The notes: a model not told the origin generated them from the sequence alone. 54,558 nucleotides of DNA from Kamptonema sp. UHCC 0994 (GCF_029167235.1 NZ_JARFTR010000047.1:1-54558), one strand, 5' to 3'; positions 44,927 to 53,993 are shown, counted from the stretch's first letter. Numbers and translations: made by a program.

Positions 44927-45011
44927 GACTTACGCAAAACCATCCGTAACGCCGCCATCTTGGCGGTAAAATCACCGCCAAGATGGCGACCGTACTATGA
45001 GCGTAAGTTCT
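44927..45011. repeat. MITE-like element with GTAACGCCGCC palindrome
   Basis: Outer ends TGACTTACGCAAAA and GAGCGTAAGTTCT are imperfect inverted repeats; the core palindrome is at 44946-44994 and has decayed on its right side. It separates the two permease genes. Confidence 0.8.
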
Positions 45012-45054
45012 ATCTAAGAATAAACCTTTGTAATTGTCTAAATGGAGTTAAACA

Positions 45055-45870
45055 ATGCAAAAGACAAAACGCCCTCTTTCTTATTACCTATTAGCTGGCT
45101 TCTTTGGATTATTTGTTCTGTTTTTATACGGCCCATTTTCCGCTATTTTCCTGCTCTCCCTGCAAGGGCCAGAGGGACAGTTAACCTTTCCTATGCGAGG
45201 TTTTAGCTTTCACTGGATGTCAGCAGTATTTGGCACTCAGCGTGTAGGAGATTTTGTTAGTGCCTTTGGACGTTCTTTTACTTTGGGTTTGCTGGTGATG
45301 GTAATTACTGTCATCTTTAGTCTATTAGCTGGCATGGCATTTCGGCAGAAATTCATGGGTTCAAATTGGATTTTTTACTTAACAATTTCTAGTCTGATTG
45401 TACCCAGTATTCTCATCTCTTTAGGCATTGGTATTGTCTTTAATATTGTTGGCTTAGATACCACTTGGTATTCATCAGCGCTGGCGGGACATCTGACCTG
45501 GACATTACCATTTGCCTTCTTGATTATGGTAGGAGTATTTAATCGCTTTAATCCTAGCTATGAAGAAGCCGCACGGGATATGGGAGCGACTGAAATCCAG
45601 ACCTTCTCGGAGGTTTTGCTACCGTTAATTGCATCTAGTTTAATTGGGGTAGGTTTGTTTGGGTTTACGCTTTCCTACGATGAATTTACGCGCACTTCGT
45701 TAATTTCTGGGGAAAAGAACACCCTACCGCTAGAAATTTTTGGGATGACAACAAACGTGACAACTCCTGCAATTTACGCTTTAGGAACTATGACAACGCT
45801 TTTTTCCTTTGGATTAATTGCACTAGCTTTTGCTGGTATTCAGTTCTTTTCTCGTCGCCAGTCACAGTAG
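45055..45870 (+). CDS. ABC permease, PotC-like
   Basis: 271 residues, ATG with TGGAGTT 8 bp upstream. Six membrane segments and an EAA loop (EEAARDMGATEIQTFSEVLLP) identify the second membrane subunit of a PotABCD-type importer. Together with the three preceding genes it completes the transporter. Confidence 0.88.
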   Translation: MQKTKRPLSYYLLAGFFGLFVLFLYGPFSAIFLLSLQGPEGQLTFPMRGFSFHWMSAVFGTQRVGDFVSAFGRSFTLGLLVMVITVIFSLLAGMAFRQKFMGSNWIFYLTISSLIVPSILISLGIGIVFNIVGLDTTWYSSALAGHLTWTLPFAFLIMVGVFNRFNPSYEEAARDMGATEIQTFSEVLLPLIASSLIGVGLFGFTLSYDEFTRTSLISGEKNTLPLEIFGMTTNVTTPAIYALGTMTTLFSFGLIALAFAGIQFFSRRQSQ

Positions 45871-45883
45871 GAAATCATAACCA

Positions 45884-45962
45884 AATTGGCGAACCAAATT
45901 GGCGAACCAAATTGGGCGGTTGAAACCGCATCTACACAAACGAAGTCCGCCTACGCGGACTA
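45884..45962. repeat. 13-bp tandem repeat followed by double-palindrome repeat
   Basis: CCAAATTGGCGAA occurs almost three times in tandem from 45884, then the repeat GCGGTTGAAACCGC ... GTCCGCCTACGCGGAC (45916-45962), related to 11411 and 51004. It separates the two transporter sets. Confidence 0.85.
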
Positions 45963-46023
45963 AAAGATAAAGGGTATTTAAGCCGGATTTAGTATCAGTT
46001 CAAACTCCATCACGTAGAAAACC

Positions 46024-46698
46024 ATGAGCTATAGACCTGAATTTTCAGTGGTTTGGAATAATGCAGGCTTTTTAATCCAAGGTGTTTTCCTAACATTTCA
46101 ACTCGCTATTGTTTCCATTGCTGGCGGGTTAGTGCTAGGAACAATTGGCGCAATGGGAAGAACTTCTGGAAATCGCATATTTAATGGCATTGCTGTAGCT
46201 TATGTAGAATTTCTTCGCAACACGCCTTTTCTGATTCAACTGTTCTTTTTCTTCTTTGGCTTGCCAAGTTTAGGAATTAAATTAACCTCTTGGCAAGCAG
46301 CGGTACTAGCACTCGCGATTAATTTTGGAGCCTATTCTACTGAGATTATTCGTGCTGGAATTGAAAGCATCCGTAAGGGACAAATTGAAGCGGGATTAGC
46401 GCTAGGATTCAAAAAAATACAGATTTTCAGACACATTATCCTCATCCCAGCTTTAGGTAATGTTTATCCATCGCTGGTTAGCCAAATTGTAATTGCAATT
46501 TTGTTTACCAGTGTTGTCTCTCAAATTTCAGCAGAAGAATTGACCTTTGTAGGTAATTATTTGCAATCCCGTACCTTTCGGAGCTTTGAAATCTACTTAA
46601 CGATTACCCTAATCTATGTTGGGATAATCTGGGCAATTAAAGCTATTGCCTTTCTCATTCAGAAAAAGTTTTTCAGCTTCATGCAATACACTCGCTAA
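46024..46698 (+). CDS. Polar-amino-acid-type ABC permease 1
   Basis: 224 residues of the HisM/GlnP family: five membrane segments, conserved YVEFLRNTPFLIQLFFFFFG, and the EAA-type loop GIESIRKGQIEAGLALGFKK. It pairs with the next permease. The two have different sequences, so the membrane part is probably a heterodimer as in HisQM. Confidence 0.88.
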   Translation: MSYRPEFSVVWNNAGFLIQGVFLTFQLAIVSIAGGLVLGTIGAMGRTSGNRIFNGIAVAYVEFLRNTPFLIQLFFFFFGLPSLGIKLTSWQAAVLALAINFGAYSTEIIRAGIESIRKGQIEAGLALGFKKIQIFRHIILIPALGNVYPSLVSQIVIAILFTSVVSQISAEELTFVGNYLQSRTFRSFEIYLTITLIYVGIIWAIKAIAFLIQKKFFSFMQYTR

Positions 46699-46728
46699 CT
46701 GGTTGGTATCTTTTACTAAGTTTCGATT

Positions 46729-47382
46729 ATGCAAGAGTTTACCCTGTCGAATATCTTGAGCAATTTGCTACTAGCAACTAGATGGACAATTGCGCTTTCA
46801 GCAATTGCTTTTATCGGTGGTGGAATTGTAGGATTTCTAGTCATGCTGATGCGAATTTCACCTAACAAAATCATCAAGTATCTCAGCCTAATTTATGTCG
46901 AGTTTTTTCAAGGAACACCGCTGCTGATGCAACTGTTCCTCACATTCTTCGGATTGTCTGTTATTTTCAACCTCAATTTATCTCCTTGGATAGCGGCCGC
47001 GATCGCATTAACAACCTACACCAGTGCTTTTCTAGCGGAGATATGGCGAGGTTCAGTTGCAGCCATTCCGAAAGGACAATGGGAAGCCTCTACAGCCTTG
47101 GGGTTGAATTACTTTAAACAGCTTCAACGCATCATTTTGCCGCAAGCAATTAAAATGTCAATCCCCCCAACTGTAGGCTTTGCCGTGCAGGTAATTAAAG
47201 GCACATCTTTAGCATCTGTTATCGGCTTTGTAGAATTAACTCGCTCGGCTACGGCTATCAGCAATGTTACTTTTAAACCTTTCTTGGTATTTACAATAGC
47301 CGCTGTAATTTATTTCTGTTTGTGTTTTCCACTTTCCCTTTGGAGCAAACATTTAGAACAGAAGTTTGCTTACAAATACTAA
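46729..47382 (+). CDS. Polar-amino-acid-type ABC permease 2
   Basis: 217 residues, HisM/GlnP family, with YVEFFQGTPLLMQLFLTFFG and the loop GSVAAIPKGQWEASTALGLN. ATG start 30 bp after the first permease. Five predicted membrane segments. Confidence 0.88.
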   Translation: MQEFTLSNILSNLLLATRWTIALSAIAFIGGGIVGFLVMLMRISPNKIIKYLSLIYVEFFQGTPLLMQLFLTFFGLSVIFNLNLSPWIAAAIALTTYTSAFLAEIWRGSVAAIPKGQWEASTALGLNYFKQLQRIILPQAIKMSIPPTVGFAVQVIKGTSLASVIGFVELTRSATAISNVTFKPFLVFTIAAVIYFCLCFPLSLWSKHLEQKFAYKY

Positions 47383-47438
47383 GACAGTTCTGCACACCTA
47401 ATTCTCAATTATTCAACACAAATCATCAGGGAAAAATC

Positions 47439-48368
47439 ATGTTTTACAGAATTTTCAAACGCCTAAATATGCGCTTATCGTTACCAAGATTATTAACAAA
47501 ACCACTAACAATGTTAGCAGTTAGTTTAGTCGTAATCTTCAGTATCGCCTCTTGTTCAGGCGGCAGTTCTATCACATCTAAACCTGTTGTTGGTGATGTT
47601 ACAGCCAGTCAAGCCGCCGCCGCCGCACCCAGTCAAGGTACGGCACTAGGAACTTCCACTCTCGATAAAATTATCAGTGCTGGTAAAGTTAGAATTGCCG
47701 TTCCTCAAGATTCTCCACCTTTTGGATCTGTGGGTACAGATATGCAGCCTCAAGGCTACGATATTGATGTGGCAAAGATGCTTGCAGAATCCTTAGAAGT
47801 GAAATTAGAATTAGTTCCCGTCACCAGTACCAACCGGATTCCCTATTTACAAAGCGATCGCGTAGATTTGGTAATTTCTAGTTTGGGTGCAACTCCTGAG
47901 CGAGCTAAATCGATTTACTTTTCTATTGCTTACGCTCCTTTCTATTCTGGTATTTACGGTTTTCCCGGTGTTAACGCCTCATCTTACACCGATTTATCAG
48001 GCAAGACTGTAGGAGTTACTCAAGGATCTTTAGAAGATATTGAATTGGCTAAACGCGCTCCCAAAGACATACAAATTAAGCGATTTGAAGACAATAGTAC
48101 AACCGCTTCAGCGCTCTTAGCCGGACAAATTGAACTGATGGCAACAGGTAATACAATCGCCAACAAAATTAGCAAAGATAACCCCGATAAAAAAATTGAA
48201 AACAAGTTCGTGATGAAAAATTCACCTTGCTACATCGGCGTGCGTCGGGGCGATCTAGATTTGCTGCAATGGGTGAACGTATTTGTCACCAATAAGCGAC
48301 TATCAGGCGATTTGAGCGAACTATCTAAGAAATGGTTTGGTGAGCCACTGCAACTACCTACTTTTTAA
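47439..48368 (+). CDS. Amino-acid-type solute-binding lipoprotein
   Basis: 309 residues from ATG at 47439 with CAGGG upstream; an ORF extends further upstream but overlaps the permease gene. A signal segment (MLAVSLVVIFSIAS) ends in the lipobox SIASC. The mature part is an SBP family 3 domain: IISAGKVRIAVPQDSPPFG, QGYDIDVAKMLAESL, ERAKSIYFSIAYAPFY, and LSGKTVGVTQGS. Such proteins bind amino acids or related small nitrogen compounds. The ligand here is not known. Confidence 0.87.
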   Translation: MFYRIFKRLNMRLSLPRLLTKPLTMLAVSLVVIFSIASCSGGSSITSKPVVGDVTASQAAAAAPSQGTALGTSTLDKIISAGKVRIAVPQDSPPFGSVGTDMQPQGYDIDVAKMLAESLEVKLELVPVTSTNRIPYLQSDRVDLVISSLGATPERAKSIYFSIAYAPFYSGIYGFPGVNASSYTDLSGKTVGVTQGSLEDIELAKRAPKDIQIKRFEDNSTTASALLAGQIELMATGNTIANKISKDNPDKKIENKFVMKNSPCYIGVRRGDLDLLQWVNVFVTNKRLSGDLSELSKKWFGEPLQLPTF

Positions 48369-48447
48369 TGACTAAGCTAGGGAGAATTTGTGGGCACAGA
48401 CTGAGAGTAAATCAACAAGAATCACTACTAAATTAGGAAGAAAAAAA

Positions 48448-49236
48448 ATGACACAATCTCAACCCCTCTCAACTTCCATCGAGCCGACATTGAACAAAGC
48501 AGAAGCGATGATTACTGCTAAGGATGTCGAGAAATGGTACAGCAACAATTTTCATGTTTTACGCGGCGTTAGCCTCACCGTAAATCAAGGGGAAGTAGTC
48601 GTAATTATGGGGCCTTCAGGTTCGGGTAAATCTACCTTTATCCGCACGTTTAATGCTTTGGAAGACTATCAAAAAGGCAGCATTGAAATTGATGGTATTA
48701 AGCTAACTCACAACTTGAAAAATATTGAAGCAATTCGCCGCGAAGTGGGAATGGTTTTTCAACAATTCAATTTATTTCCTCATCTGACAGTGTTGGAAAA
48801 TGTGCAACTTGCACCCGTTGAAGTTCGCGGTTGGAGCAAAGCAAAAGCGAGAGAAATTGCCTCAGAATTATTAGAAAGAGTGGGAATTTTGAGTCAAGCG
48901 AATAAATTCCCCGGTCAACTTTCTGGGGGACAGCAGCAACGGGTAGCGATCGCGCGTGCTTTAGCAATGCAGCCGAAGATTATGTTATTCGATGAACCAA
49001 CGTCTGCACTTGACCCGGAGATGGTGCGGGAGGTACTGGATGTGATGCGATCGCTCGCTAGCACCGGCATCACAATGGTTTGCGTAACCCATGAAGTAGG
49101 TTTTGCTCGTGAAGTTGCCGATCGCATCGTGTTTATGGCCGAAGGTTTGATTGTCGAAGAAGCCACACCCCAGGACTTTTTTAACAATCCCAAGCACGAA
49201 CGGACTAAGCAATTTCTAGCACAGATTTTGCATTAG
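48448..49236 (+). CDS. Polar-amino-acid-type ABC ATPase, GlnQ-like
   Basis: 262 residues from ATG at 48448 (GGAAG about 8 bp upstream). Walker [42 protein letters not shown], Walker [17 protein letters not shown] and [13 protein letters not shown] are complete and of the GlnQ/HisP type. It completes a four-gene importer. Confidence 0.9.
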   Translation: MTQSQPLSTSIEPTLNKAEAMITAKDVEKWYSNNFHVLRGVSLTVNQGEVVVIMGPSGSGKSTFIRTFNALEDYQKGSIEIDGIKLTHNLKNIEAIRREVGMVFQQFNLFPHLTVLENVQLAPVEVRGWSKAKAREIASELLERVGILSQANKFPGQLSGGQQQRVAIARALAMQPKIMLFDEPTSALDPEMVREVLDVMRSLASTGITMVCVTHEVGFAREVADRIVFMAEGLIVEEATPQDFFNNPKHERTKQFLAQILH

Positions 49237-49279
49237 ACTAGATTTTCTAATTAATCCCAAAAGGAGTAGCACGTTATTT

Positions 49280-49331
49280 CGAGCAGATTTACTAACAATA
49301 GTAATCGCTGATACTGTTATGAATCTGCTCG
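49280..49331. promoter_or_regulatory. 52-bp dyad with an NtcA-type core after the glnQ-like gene
   Basis: Arms CGAGCAGATT and AATCTGCTCG flank inner arms TAACA / TGTTA, and the centre contains GTAATCGCTGATAC (49301-49314), a perfect GTA-N8-TAC. A GATAAT hexamer starts 22 bp after it. The structure could be a terminator for the transporter operon, an NtcA-type operator, or both. A plus-strand transcript from it would run antisense to the small gene at 49350 before reaching hpxO. Confidence 0.5.
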
Positions 49332-49349
49332 TAAAAGATAATTAAGAAA

Positions 49350-49631
49350 TTAATTCATCAGCGTCCAAAGTTTCTGCAAAGTCTTGGAACCTTTATGACT
49401 ATCCAAATCAAAATTATTCACTGCCAAACACCGTTCTAAATACTCAACTTGTTGCTCCTCTACCAGTTCTTGAGTGAGAGCAATAATTAATAGCCGCCAA
49501 ACTCGATCGAGTCCGAAGGCAAAGGTGACATTGTTGGCTTGAGAATAGGGTATTGAGTCAGGAATTAACTCTAATTCTTTGTAGATTTGCCACTGACTTT
49601 TGTTTGTGATGTTGCGATGTATAAATTGCAT
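49350..49631 (-). CDS. Small protein of unknown function
   Basis: 93 residues, ATG at 49631 with GAGAGG upstream on the minus strand. No motif recognised; it is predicted helical and soluble (VWRLLIIALTQELVEEQQVE). It is the only minus-strand gene in the purine island and is divergent from hpxO. It might be a regulator or a chance-conserved ORF; I cannot assign a function. Confidence 0.5.
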   Translation of the reverse strand: MQFIHRNITNKSQWQIYKELELIPDSIPYSQANNVTFAFGLDRVWRLLIIALTQELVEEQQVEYLERCLAVNNFDLDSHKGSKTLQKLWTLMN

Positions 49632-49822
49632 AGGACTTGCCTCTCAATTGCTATATTTGGTCGAGGCGCGTTCCTTCGGGCTATATTCCCTACTTCCGTC
49701 TCTATTGCTACTCGGTCAACAGCCTGAGTCCACACAGAGATGAACGATTAGATTTATATCTGTATTATAGGACACTTTTTCTAAAATTTGTCAACTTTTT
49801 TCTATCTACTGGAGAAATCAAG

Positions 49823-50983
49823 ATGCACAGCCTGAAAATTATCATCATCGGTGCGGGAATCGGCGGCTTGACCGCAGGTATTGCTTTGCGGCAAGCTGGC
49901 TACGAGATCGAAATTTATGACAGAGTGAAGGAACTGCGCCCCGCCGGGGCCGGCATTTCCCTGTGGTCAAACGGCGTGAAAGTTCTTAATCGGCTAGGTT
50001 TGGGAGAAAAAATGGCCGCAATTGGCGGAATTATGAATAGGATGCAGTATCGCAGTCTTACTGGTGAACTTCTAAATGATATTGATTTGCAACCATTAAT
50101 AGAAGAAGTTGGACAGCGCCCTTATCCTGTTGCGCGTGCAGATTTGCAAAAAATGTTGTTAGAAGCTTACGAAGGAGAAGTTAAGCTGAATTCCAAGTGT
50201 ATTGGAGTTGAGGAAAGTGAAAATAGTGTCACCGCCATTTTTGAAAATGGACATCGCGCAACGGGGGATTTAGTAATTGCAGCAGATGGGATTCATTCAA
50301 CCCTAAGAAAGTATGTGTTGGCAGAGGAAATTCATCCTCAATATGGCGGTTATATCAATTGGAATGGATTAGTAGAAGCGAGTGAAGATTTAGCTCCTAA
50401 AAATACTTGGGTTGTCTATGTTGGCGAACACAAAAGAGCTTCAATGATGCCTGTTGCAGGTAATCGATTGTACTTTTTCTTCGATGTTCCCCTGGCAAAA
50501 GGTACGCCGTCCGAACCGCAGAATTATCGAGCTGAATTAGCCGAATATTTTAAAGGTTGGGCGCAACCCGTACAAACCCTAATTAAACGGATCGATCCCA
50601 TGAAAACCAGTCGCCCAGAAATCAACGATGTAGGCCCGCTCGATCGATTTGTTCGCGGTAGAGTGGCATTGTTAGGAGATTCTGTACACGCAACTTGTCC
50701 AGATTTAGGACAAGGTGGCTGTCAAGCAATGGAAGATGGATTAGTTTTAACTCAGTATTTGCTAACAACAAATTTAGGAGTTGAATATGCTCTCAAACGC
50801 TACGAAGCAGAACGGAAAGAACGCGCAAATGCAGTAGTTATGAAAGCTCGTAAGCGTGCAGAAATGATTCACGGTAAAGAACCAGAAATTACCGAAAAAT
50901 GGTATCAACAGCTAGCACAAGAAAACCCATCCGACGTAACTGGTGCTATTTCCAAAGTGATTATGGCAGGGCCTCTGCATTGA
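49823..50983 (+). CDS. hpxO: FAD-dependent urate hydroxylase, HpxO type
   Basis: 386 residues from ATG at 49823 (GGAGAAATCAAG upstream); the longer ORF from 49637 lacks a family-like start. It is a class A flavin monooxygenase: GxGxxG in IIGAGIGGLTAGIALRQAG, the DG motif VIAADGIHST, and GDSVHATCPDLGQGGCQAME. N-terminal features such as PAGAGISLWSNGVKVLNRLG match HpxO of Klebsiella, which converts urate to 5-hydroxyisourate with NADH and O2, replacing cofactor-free uricase. The next gene encodes the enzyme for the product, which strongly supports this substrate. Confidence 0.88.
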   Translation: MHSLKIIIIGAGIGGLTAGIALRQAGYEIEIYDRVKELRPAGAGISLWSNGVKVLNRLGLGEKMAAIGGIMNRMQYRSLTGELLNDIDLQPLIEEVGQRPYPVARADLQKMLLEAYEGEVKLNSKCIGVEESENSVTAIFENGHRATGDLVIAADGIHSTLRKYVLAEEIHPQYGGYINWNGLVEASEDLAPKNTWVVYVGEHKRASMMPVAGNRLYFFFDVPLAKGTPSEPQNYRAELAEYFKGWAQPVQTLIKRIDPMKTSRPEINDVGPLDRFVRGRVALLGDSVHATCPDLGQGGCQAMEDGLVLTQYLLTTNLGVEYALKRYEAERKERANAVVMKARKRAEMIHGKEPEITEKWYQQLAQENPSDVTGAISKVIMAGPLH

Positions 50984-51003
50984 CATGATAGCAAAATTAT
51001 CCT

Positions 51004-51051
51004 GGCGATTGAAATCGCGGCTACAAAAACAAAGTCCGCCTACGCGGACTA
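51004..51051. repeat. Double-palindrome repeat
   Basis: GGCGATTGAAATCGC and GTCCGCCTACGCGGAC, as at 11411-11458. It lies between hpxO and the HIU hydrolase gene, followed by TTCCTTC heptamers (51098-51122) directly before the latter. Confidence 0.9.
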
Positions 51052-51133
51052 ATGAAGTTGATAAGCTTTTGCAAGAGGTCTAATTAATTGTATTTTCCTT
51101 CTTCCTTCTCCCTTCTTCCTTCGGCTATAATTT

Positions 51134-51496
51134 ATGACAGGTAAACTGACAACTCACGTATTAAATACAGCTCAAGGATGTCCCGCTGCTAATATGATTG
51201 TAGAACTCTGGACAATTAATATTCAATCGGGAGAAAAGACGCTGTTGAAAACAATATCTACTAACATTGATGGGCGTACAGATGCTCCTTTGTTAGCGGA
51301 AGATGAACTTAAAATTGGTGTTTATGAACTTGTATTTGTAGTAGGAGATTATTTTGCTAAAGAAAGTGCGATCGCCACCCAACCACCCTTTTTAGATCGC
51401 GTGCCAATTCAGTTTGGTATCGCCGATCCTACAATACATTATCACGTCCCTTTGCTTGTTTCTCCTTGGTCTTACAGCACCTATCGAGGTAGCTAA
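51134..51496 (+). CDS. hiuH: 5-hydroxyisourate hydrolase (transthyretin-related)
   Basis: 120 residues, usual size for the cytoplasmic form with no signal peptide. Signatures: [14 protein letters not shown] at the N-terminus, NIDGRTD with the conserved Arg, [20 protein letters not shown] with the C-terminal YRGS tetrapeptide. It hydrolyses 5-hydroxyisourate to OHCU, the second step after urate hydroxylation. ATG start immediately after a run of TTCCTTC heptamers. Confidence 0.95.
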   Translation: MTGKLTTHVLNTAQGCPAANMIVELWTINIQSGEKTLLKTISTNIDGRTDAPLLAEDELKIGVYELVFVVGDYFAKESAIATQPPFLDRVPIQFGIADPTIHYHVPLLVSPWSYSTYRGS

Positions 51497-51529
51497 AAAA
51501 GTTTCTTATTATCTCTAATTGGAGTTACT

Positions 51530-52543
51530 ATGTTAGTCACAAAACAACCAGCATTCAAACGTTTTTGGTATCCTGTTATTCCCATGACAGCCTTATCCGA
51601 TCGACCCGTACCATTTGAATTGTTAAGTCAGCCAATAGTTCTCTGGTTAACAGCAGAAGGAAAACCCGCCGCAGTTGAAGATCGATGCTGTCACCGCACA
51701 GCTAAACTATCTCTAGGAAAAGTCGTTAATGGCAATATTTGCTGTGCTTATCATGGCTGGACTTTCAACGATTGCGGAGAGTGCGTCCACGTTCCACAAA
51801 TTAGTAATGGTGCTATTTCTTCTAGTTACAAAGTCAAAGCTTATCCCTGTGTTGAGAGATATGGCTATGCTTGGGTCTGTCTAGGAGAACCGCTGATCGA
51901 TATTCCGAATATTACTGAAGCTTTCGATCCAGACTATCGCCAAATTCACGAATTTTACGAAACTTGGAATTGTGCAGGTTTACGAGTCATGGAAAACGAA
52001 TTAGATATGGCTCATCCTACCTTTGTCCATACAACAACCTTTGGCAGTGAAGATCATCTTACTCCAGATTCTATGGAGTTCAAAGAGACAGAATGGGAAC
52101 TCCACTATCGCAGCACTTTGGGAGTAACTAATCCCAAAGAACAGCAGGAAAATCTCAAAATGGAGGAAGAACAAACAGTCCGAACTATAGACGGAGTTTG
52201 GTTCATGCCGTTTACAGTTAAATTGAAAATTGCCTACCCTAACGGACTCGTTCATATTATCGTTAATACGATGACTCCGATTAATGATTGGAGTTCTAAA
52301 ATGGTACAATTTTGTCTGCGGAATGATACGGAAGCAGACACTAAAAGCAGCGATATTATTGCCTTCGATCGCGCTGTAACTTTAGAAGATAAACGCATTC
52401 TGGAAAGCACTGACTATGACATACCTCTGGAACTAAATAAAGAGCAACATATGCTTACCGATAAGCCAGGAATCATCATTCGTAAGAAAGTAGCAGCTTT
52501 TTTAAAAGCGCAGGGTGAAATTGAACAAACTGTTAATAGTTAA
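51530..52543 (+). CDS. Rieske non-heme iron oxygenase, HpxD-like candidate
   Basis: 337 residues. N-terminal Rieske [2Fe-2S] domain (about 5-110) with C53-x-H55 and C72-x2-H75; C-terminal catalytic domain with the mononuclear-iron motif D159-x2-H162-x4-H167 in ENELDMAHPTFVH. ATG with GGAG upstream. The region after residue 115 (EAFDPDYRQIHEFYETWNCA) resembles the PaO/vanillate-demethylase-like branch. In Klebsiella, the Rieske protein HpxD (with reductase HpxE) takes part in hypoxanthine oxidation in a purine cluster, so a role as purine hydroxylase is plausible here. No reductase gene is seen in the window. Confidence 0.85.
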   Translation: MLVTKQPAFKRFWYPVIPMTALSDRPVPFELLSQPIVLWLTAEGKPAAVEDRCCHRTAKLSLGKVVNGNICCAYHGWTFNDCGECVHVPQISNGAISSSYKVKAYPCVERYGYAWVCLGEPLIDIPNITEAFDPDYRQIHEFYETWNCAGLRVMENELDMAHPTFVHTTTFGSEDHLTPDSMEFKETEWELHYRSTLGVTNPKEQQENLKMEEEQTVRTIDGVWFMPFTVKLKIAYPNGLVHIIVNTMTPINDWSSKMVQFCLRNDTEADTKSSDIIAFDRAVTLEDKRILESTDYDIPLELNKEQHMLTDKPGIIIRKKVAAFLKAQGEIEQTVNS

Positions 52544-52600
52544 CTGTTAACGGTTAACTGTTAACTGTTAATCGTCAATCAATCATTAACAGTTAACCGA
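52539..52600. repeat. TTAACTG/TTAACGG heptamer array
   Basis: Several 7-bp units overlap the end of the Rieske gene and fill the gap before the amidohydrolase gene. Confidence 0.9.
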
Positions 52601-52633
52601 CTTTAGTTCTTGCATTCAACCTACCAACCTCAA

Positions 52634-53992
52634 ATGACAACTTTACTCGTCAAAAATATCCATACTCTTGTCACAATGGATGCGACGCGAAGAGAAATCC
52701 GCAGTGGTGCTATCTTCGTTCGAGACAACGTAATTGAGCAAGTAGGAACCTCTCAAGAAATCGCGCAAACAGCAGATGAAGTTTTAGATTTACAAGGAAG
52801 ATATATCGTGCTTCCTGGTTTAGTCAATACTCATCATCACTTCTGTCAAACTCTGACGCGAGTAATTCCAAAAGCTCAAGACTGTGACTTATTTAATTGG
52901 CTGACAAATCTTTACCCGATTTGGGCAAATCTGACAGCAGAGGCGATTTATATCAGCGCTCAAATGGCAGCAGCGGAATTAATTTTGTCTGGCTGTACAA
53001 CTGCCAGCGACCACCTATATATCTATCCAAATGATTGCACTTTGGATGATGAAATTCGCGGCATTCAAGATATTGGAATCCGATTTCATGCCAGCCGAGG
53101 TAGCATGAGTGTGGGTGAGAGCTTAGGCGGATTACCACCCGATCGTTTAGTAGAAAAAGAACCAGATATTCTCAAAGATTCTCAGCGGTTAATTGAGCAA
53201 TATCATGATAATTCGCGCCATGCTATGTTACGGATTACTCTTGCACCTTGTTCGCCTTTTTCTGTTTCCCAAGACTTGATGCGGGAGTCAGCAGCAATGG
53301 CACGTTCTTATCAGGGAGTGAGGCTACATACACATTTAGCAGAAAATAAGGCTGATGTTACTTATAGTTTGGAAAATTTCGGCATGATTCCTGGCGATTA
53401 TGCAGAGTCAGTTGGTTGGTTAGGTGATGATGTTTGGCACGCTCATTGCGTACAATTAAGCGATGAATCTATTTTGAAATTTGGTAAAACAGGCACTGGT
53501 GTTGCTCATTGTCCCTGTAGTAATATGCGTCTTGCTAGTGGGATTGCTCCGCTTCGTAAAATGCTAGATAATAAAGTTCCGGTGGGGTTAGGTGTGGATG
53601 GTTCTGCTTCTAATGATGCTGGTAATTTATTACAGGAAGCACGCACGGCTTTTCTACTAGCTCGTGTTGGTAGTTGCGATGCTTCAGTGATGACTGCTCG
53701 TGAGATATTAGAAGTAGCAACTATTGGCGGTGCTAAGGTTTTGGGTAGAGATGATATTGGCTATCTTGCGCCTGGGATGTCTGCTGATTTTATTGCTATT
53801 AATATCGATAGTCCGCAGTTTGCTGGAGCTCATCACGATTTAGTCGCGGCGTTGATTTTCTGTCAAGTAAATTCTGTCGATTATAGTTTTATTAATGGTA
53901 AAAAAGTGGTAGATCGTGGACAACTAACTACAATTGAATTGGAAACATTGGTGGAGAAAACTAATCACATTGCTCATCAAATGGTGGCTTGA
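52634..53992 (+). CDS. Amidohydrolase, probable 8-oxoguanine deaminase
   Basis: 452 residues from the ATG at 52634 (an upstream TTG gives 8 more). Metal ligands of the cytosine-deaminase-like amidohydrolases are present: H67-x-H69 in NTHHHFCQT, HTHLAE (His234, Glu237), HAHC (His271) and Asp322 in GVDGSASND. The stretch around LFNWLTNLYPIWANLT resembles the 8-oxoguanine deaminase/AtzB-like group. Deamination of 8-oxoguanine yields urate, the substrate of the neighbouring HpxO. Other guanine- or triazine-type substrates cannot be excluded. One base separates its stop from the next start. Confidence 0.82.
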   Translation: MTTLLVKNIHTLVTMDATRREIRSGAIFVRDNVIEQVGTSQEIAQTADEVLDLQGRYIVLPGLVNTHHHFCQTLTRVIPKAQDCDLFNWLTNLYPIWANLTAEAIYISAQMAAAELILSGCTTASDHLYIYPNDCTLDDEIRGIQDIGIRFHASRGSMSVGESLGGLPPDRLVEKEPDILKDSQRLIEQYHDNSRHAMLRITLAPCSPFSVSQDLMRESAAMARSYQGVRLHTHLAENKADVTYSLENFGMIPGDYAESVGWLGDDVWHAHCVQLSDESILKFGKTGTGVAHCPCSNMRLASGIAPLRKMLDNKVPVGLGVDGSASNDAGNLLQEARTAFLLARVGSCDASVMTAREILEVATIGGAKVLGRDDIGYLAPGMSADFIAINIDSPQFAGAHHDLVAALIFCQVNSVDYSFINGKKVVDRGQLTTIELETLVEKTNHIAHQMVA

Positions 53993-53993
53993 T

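Noticed and set aside
49637-49822. N-terminal extension of hpxO by 62 codons.
   Set aside because: The FAD-binding motif should start near the N-terminus, and ATG 49823 has a good ribosome-binding site.
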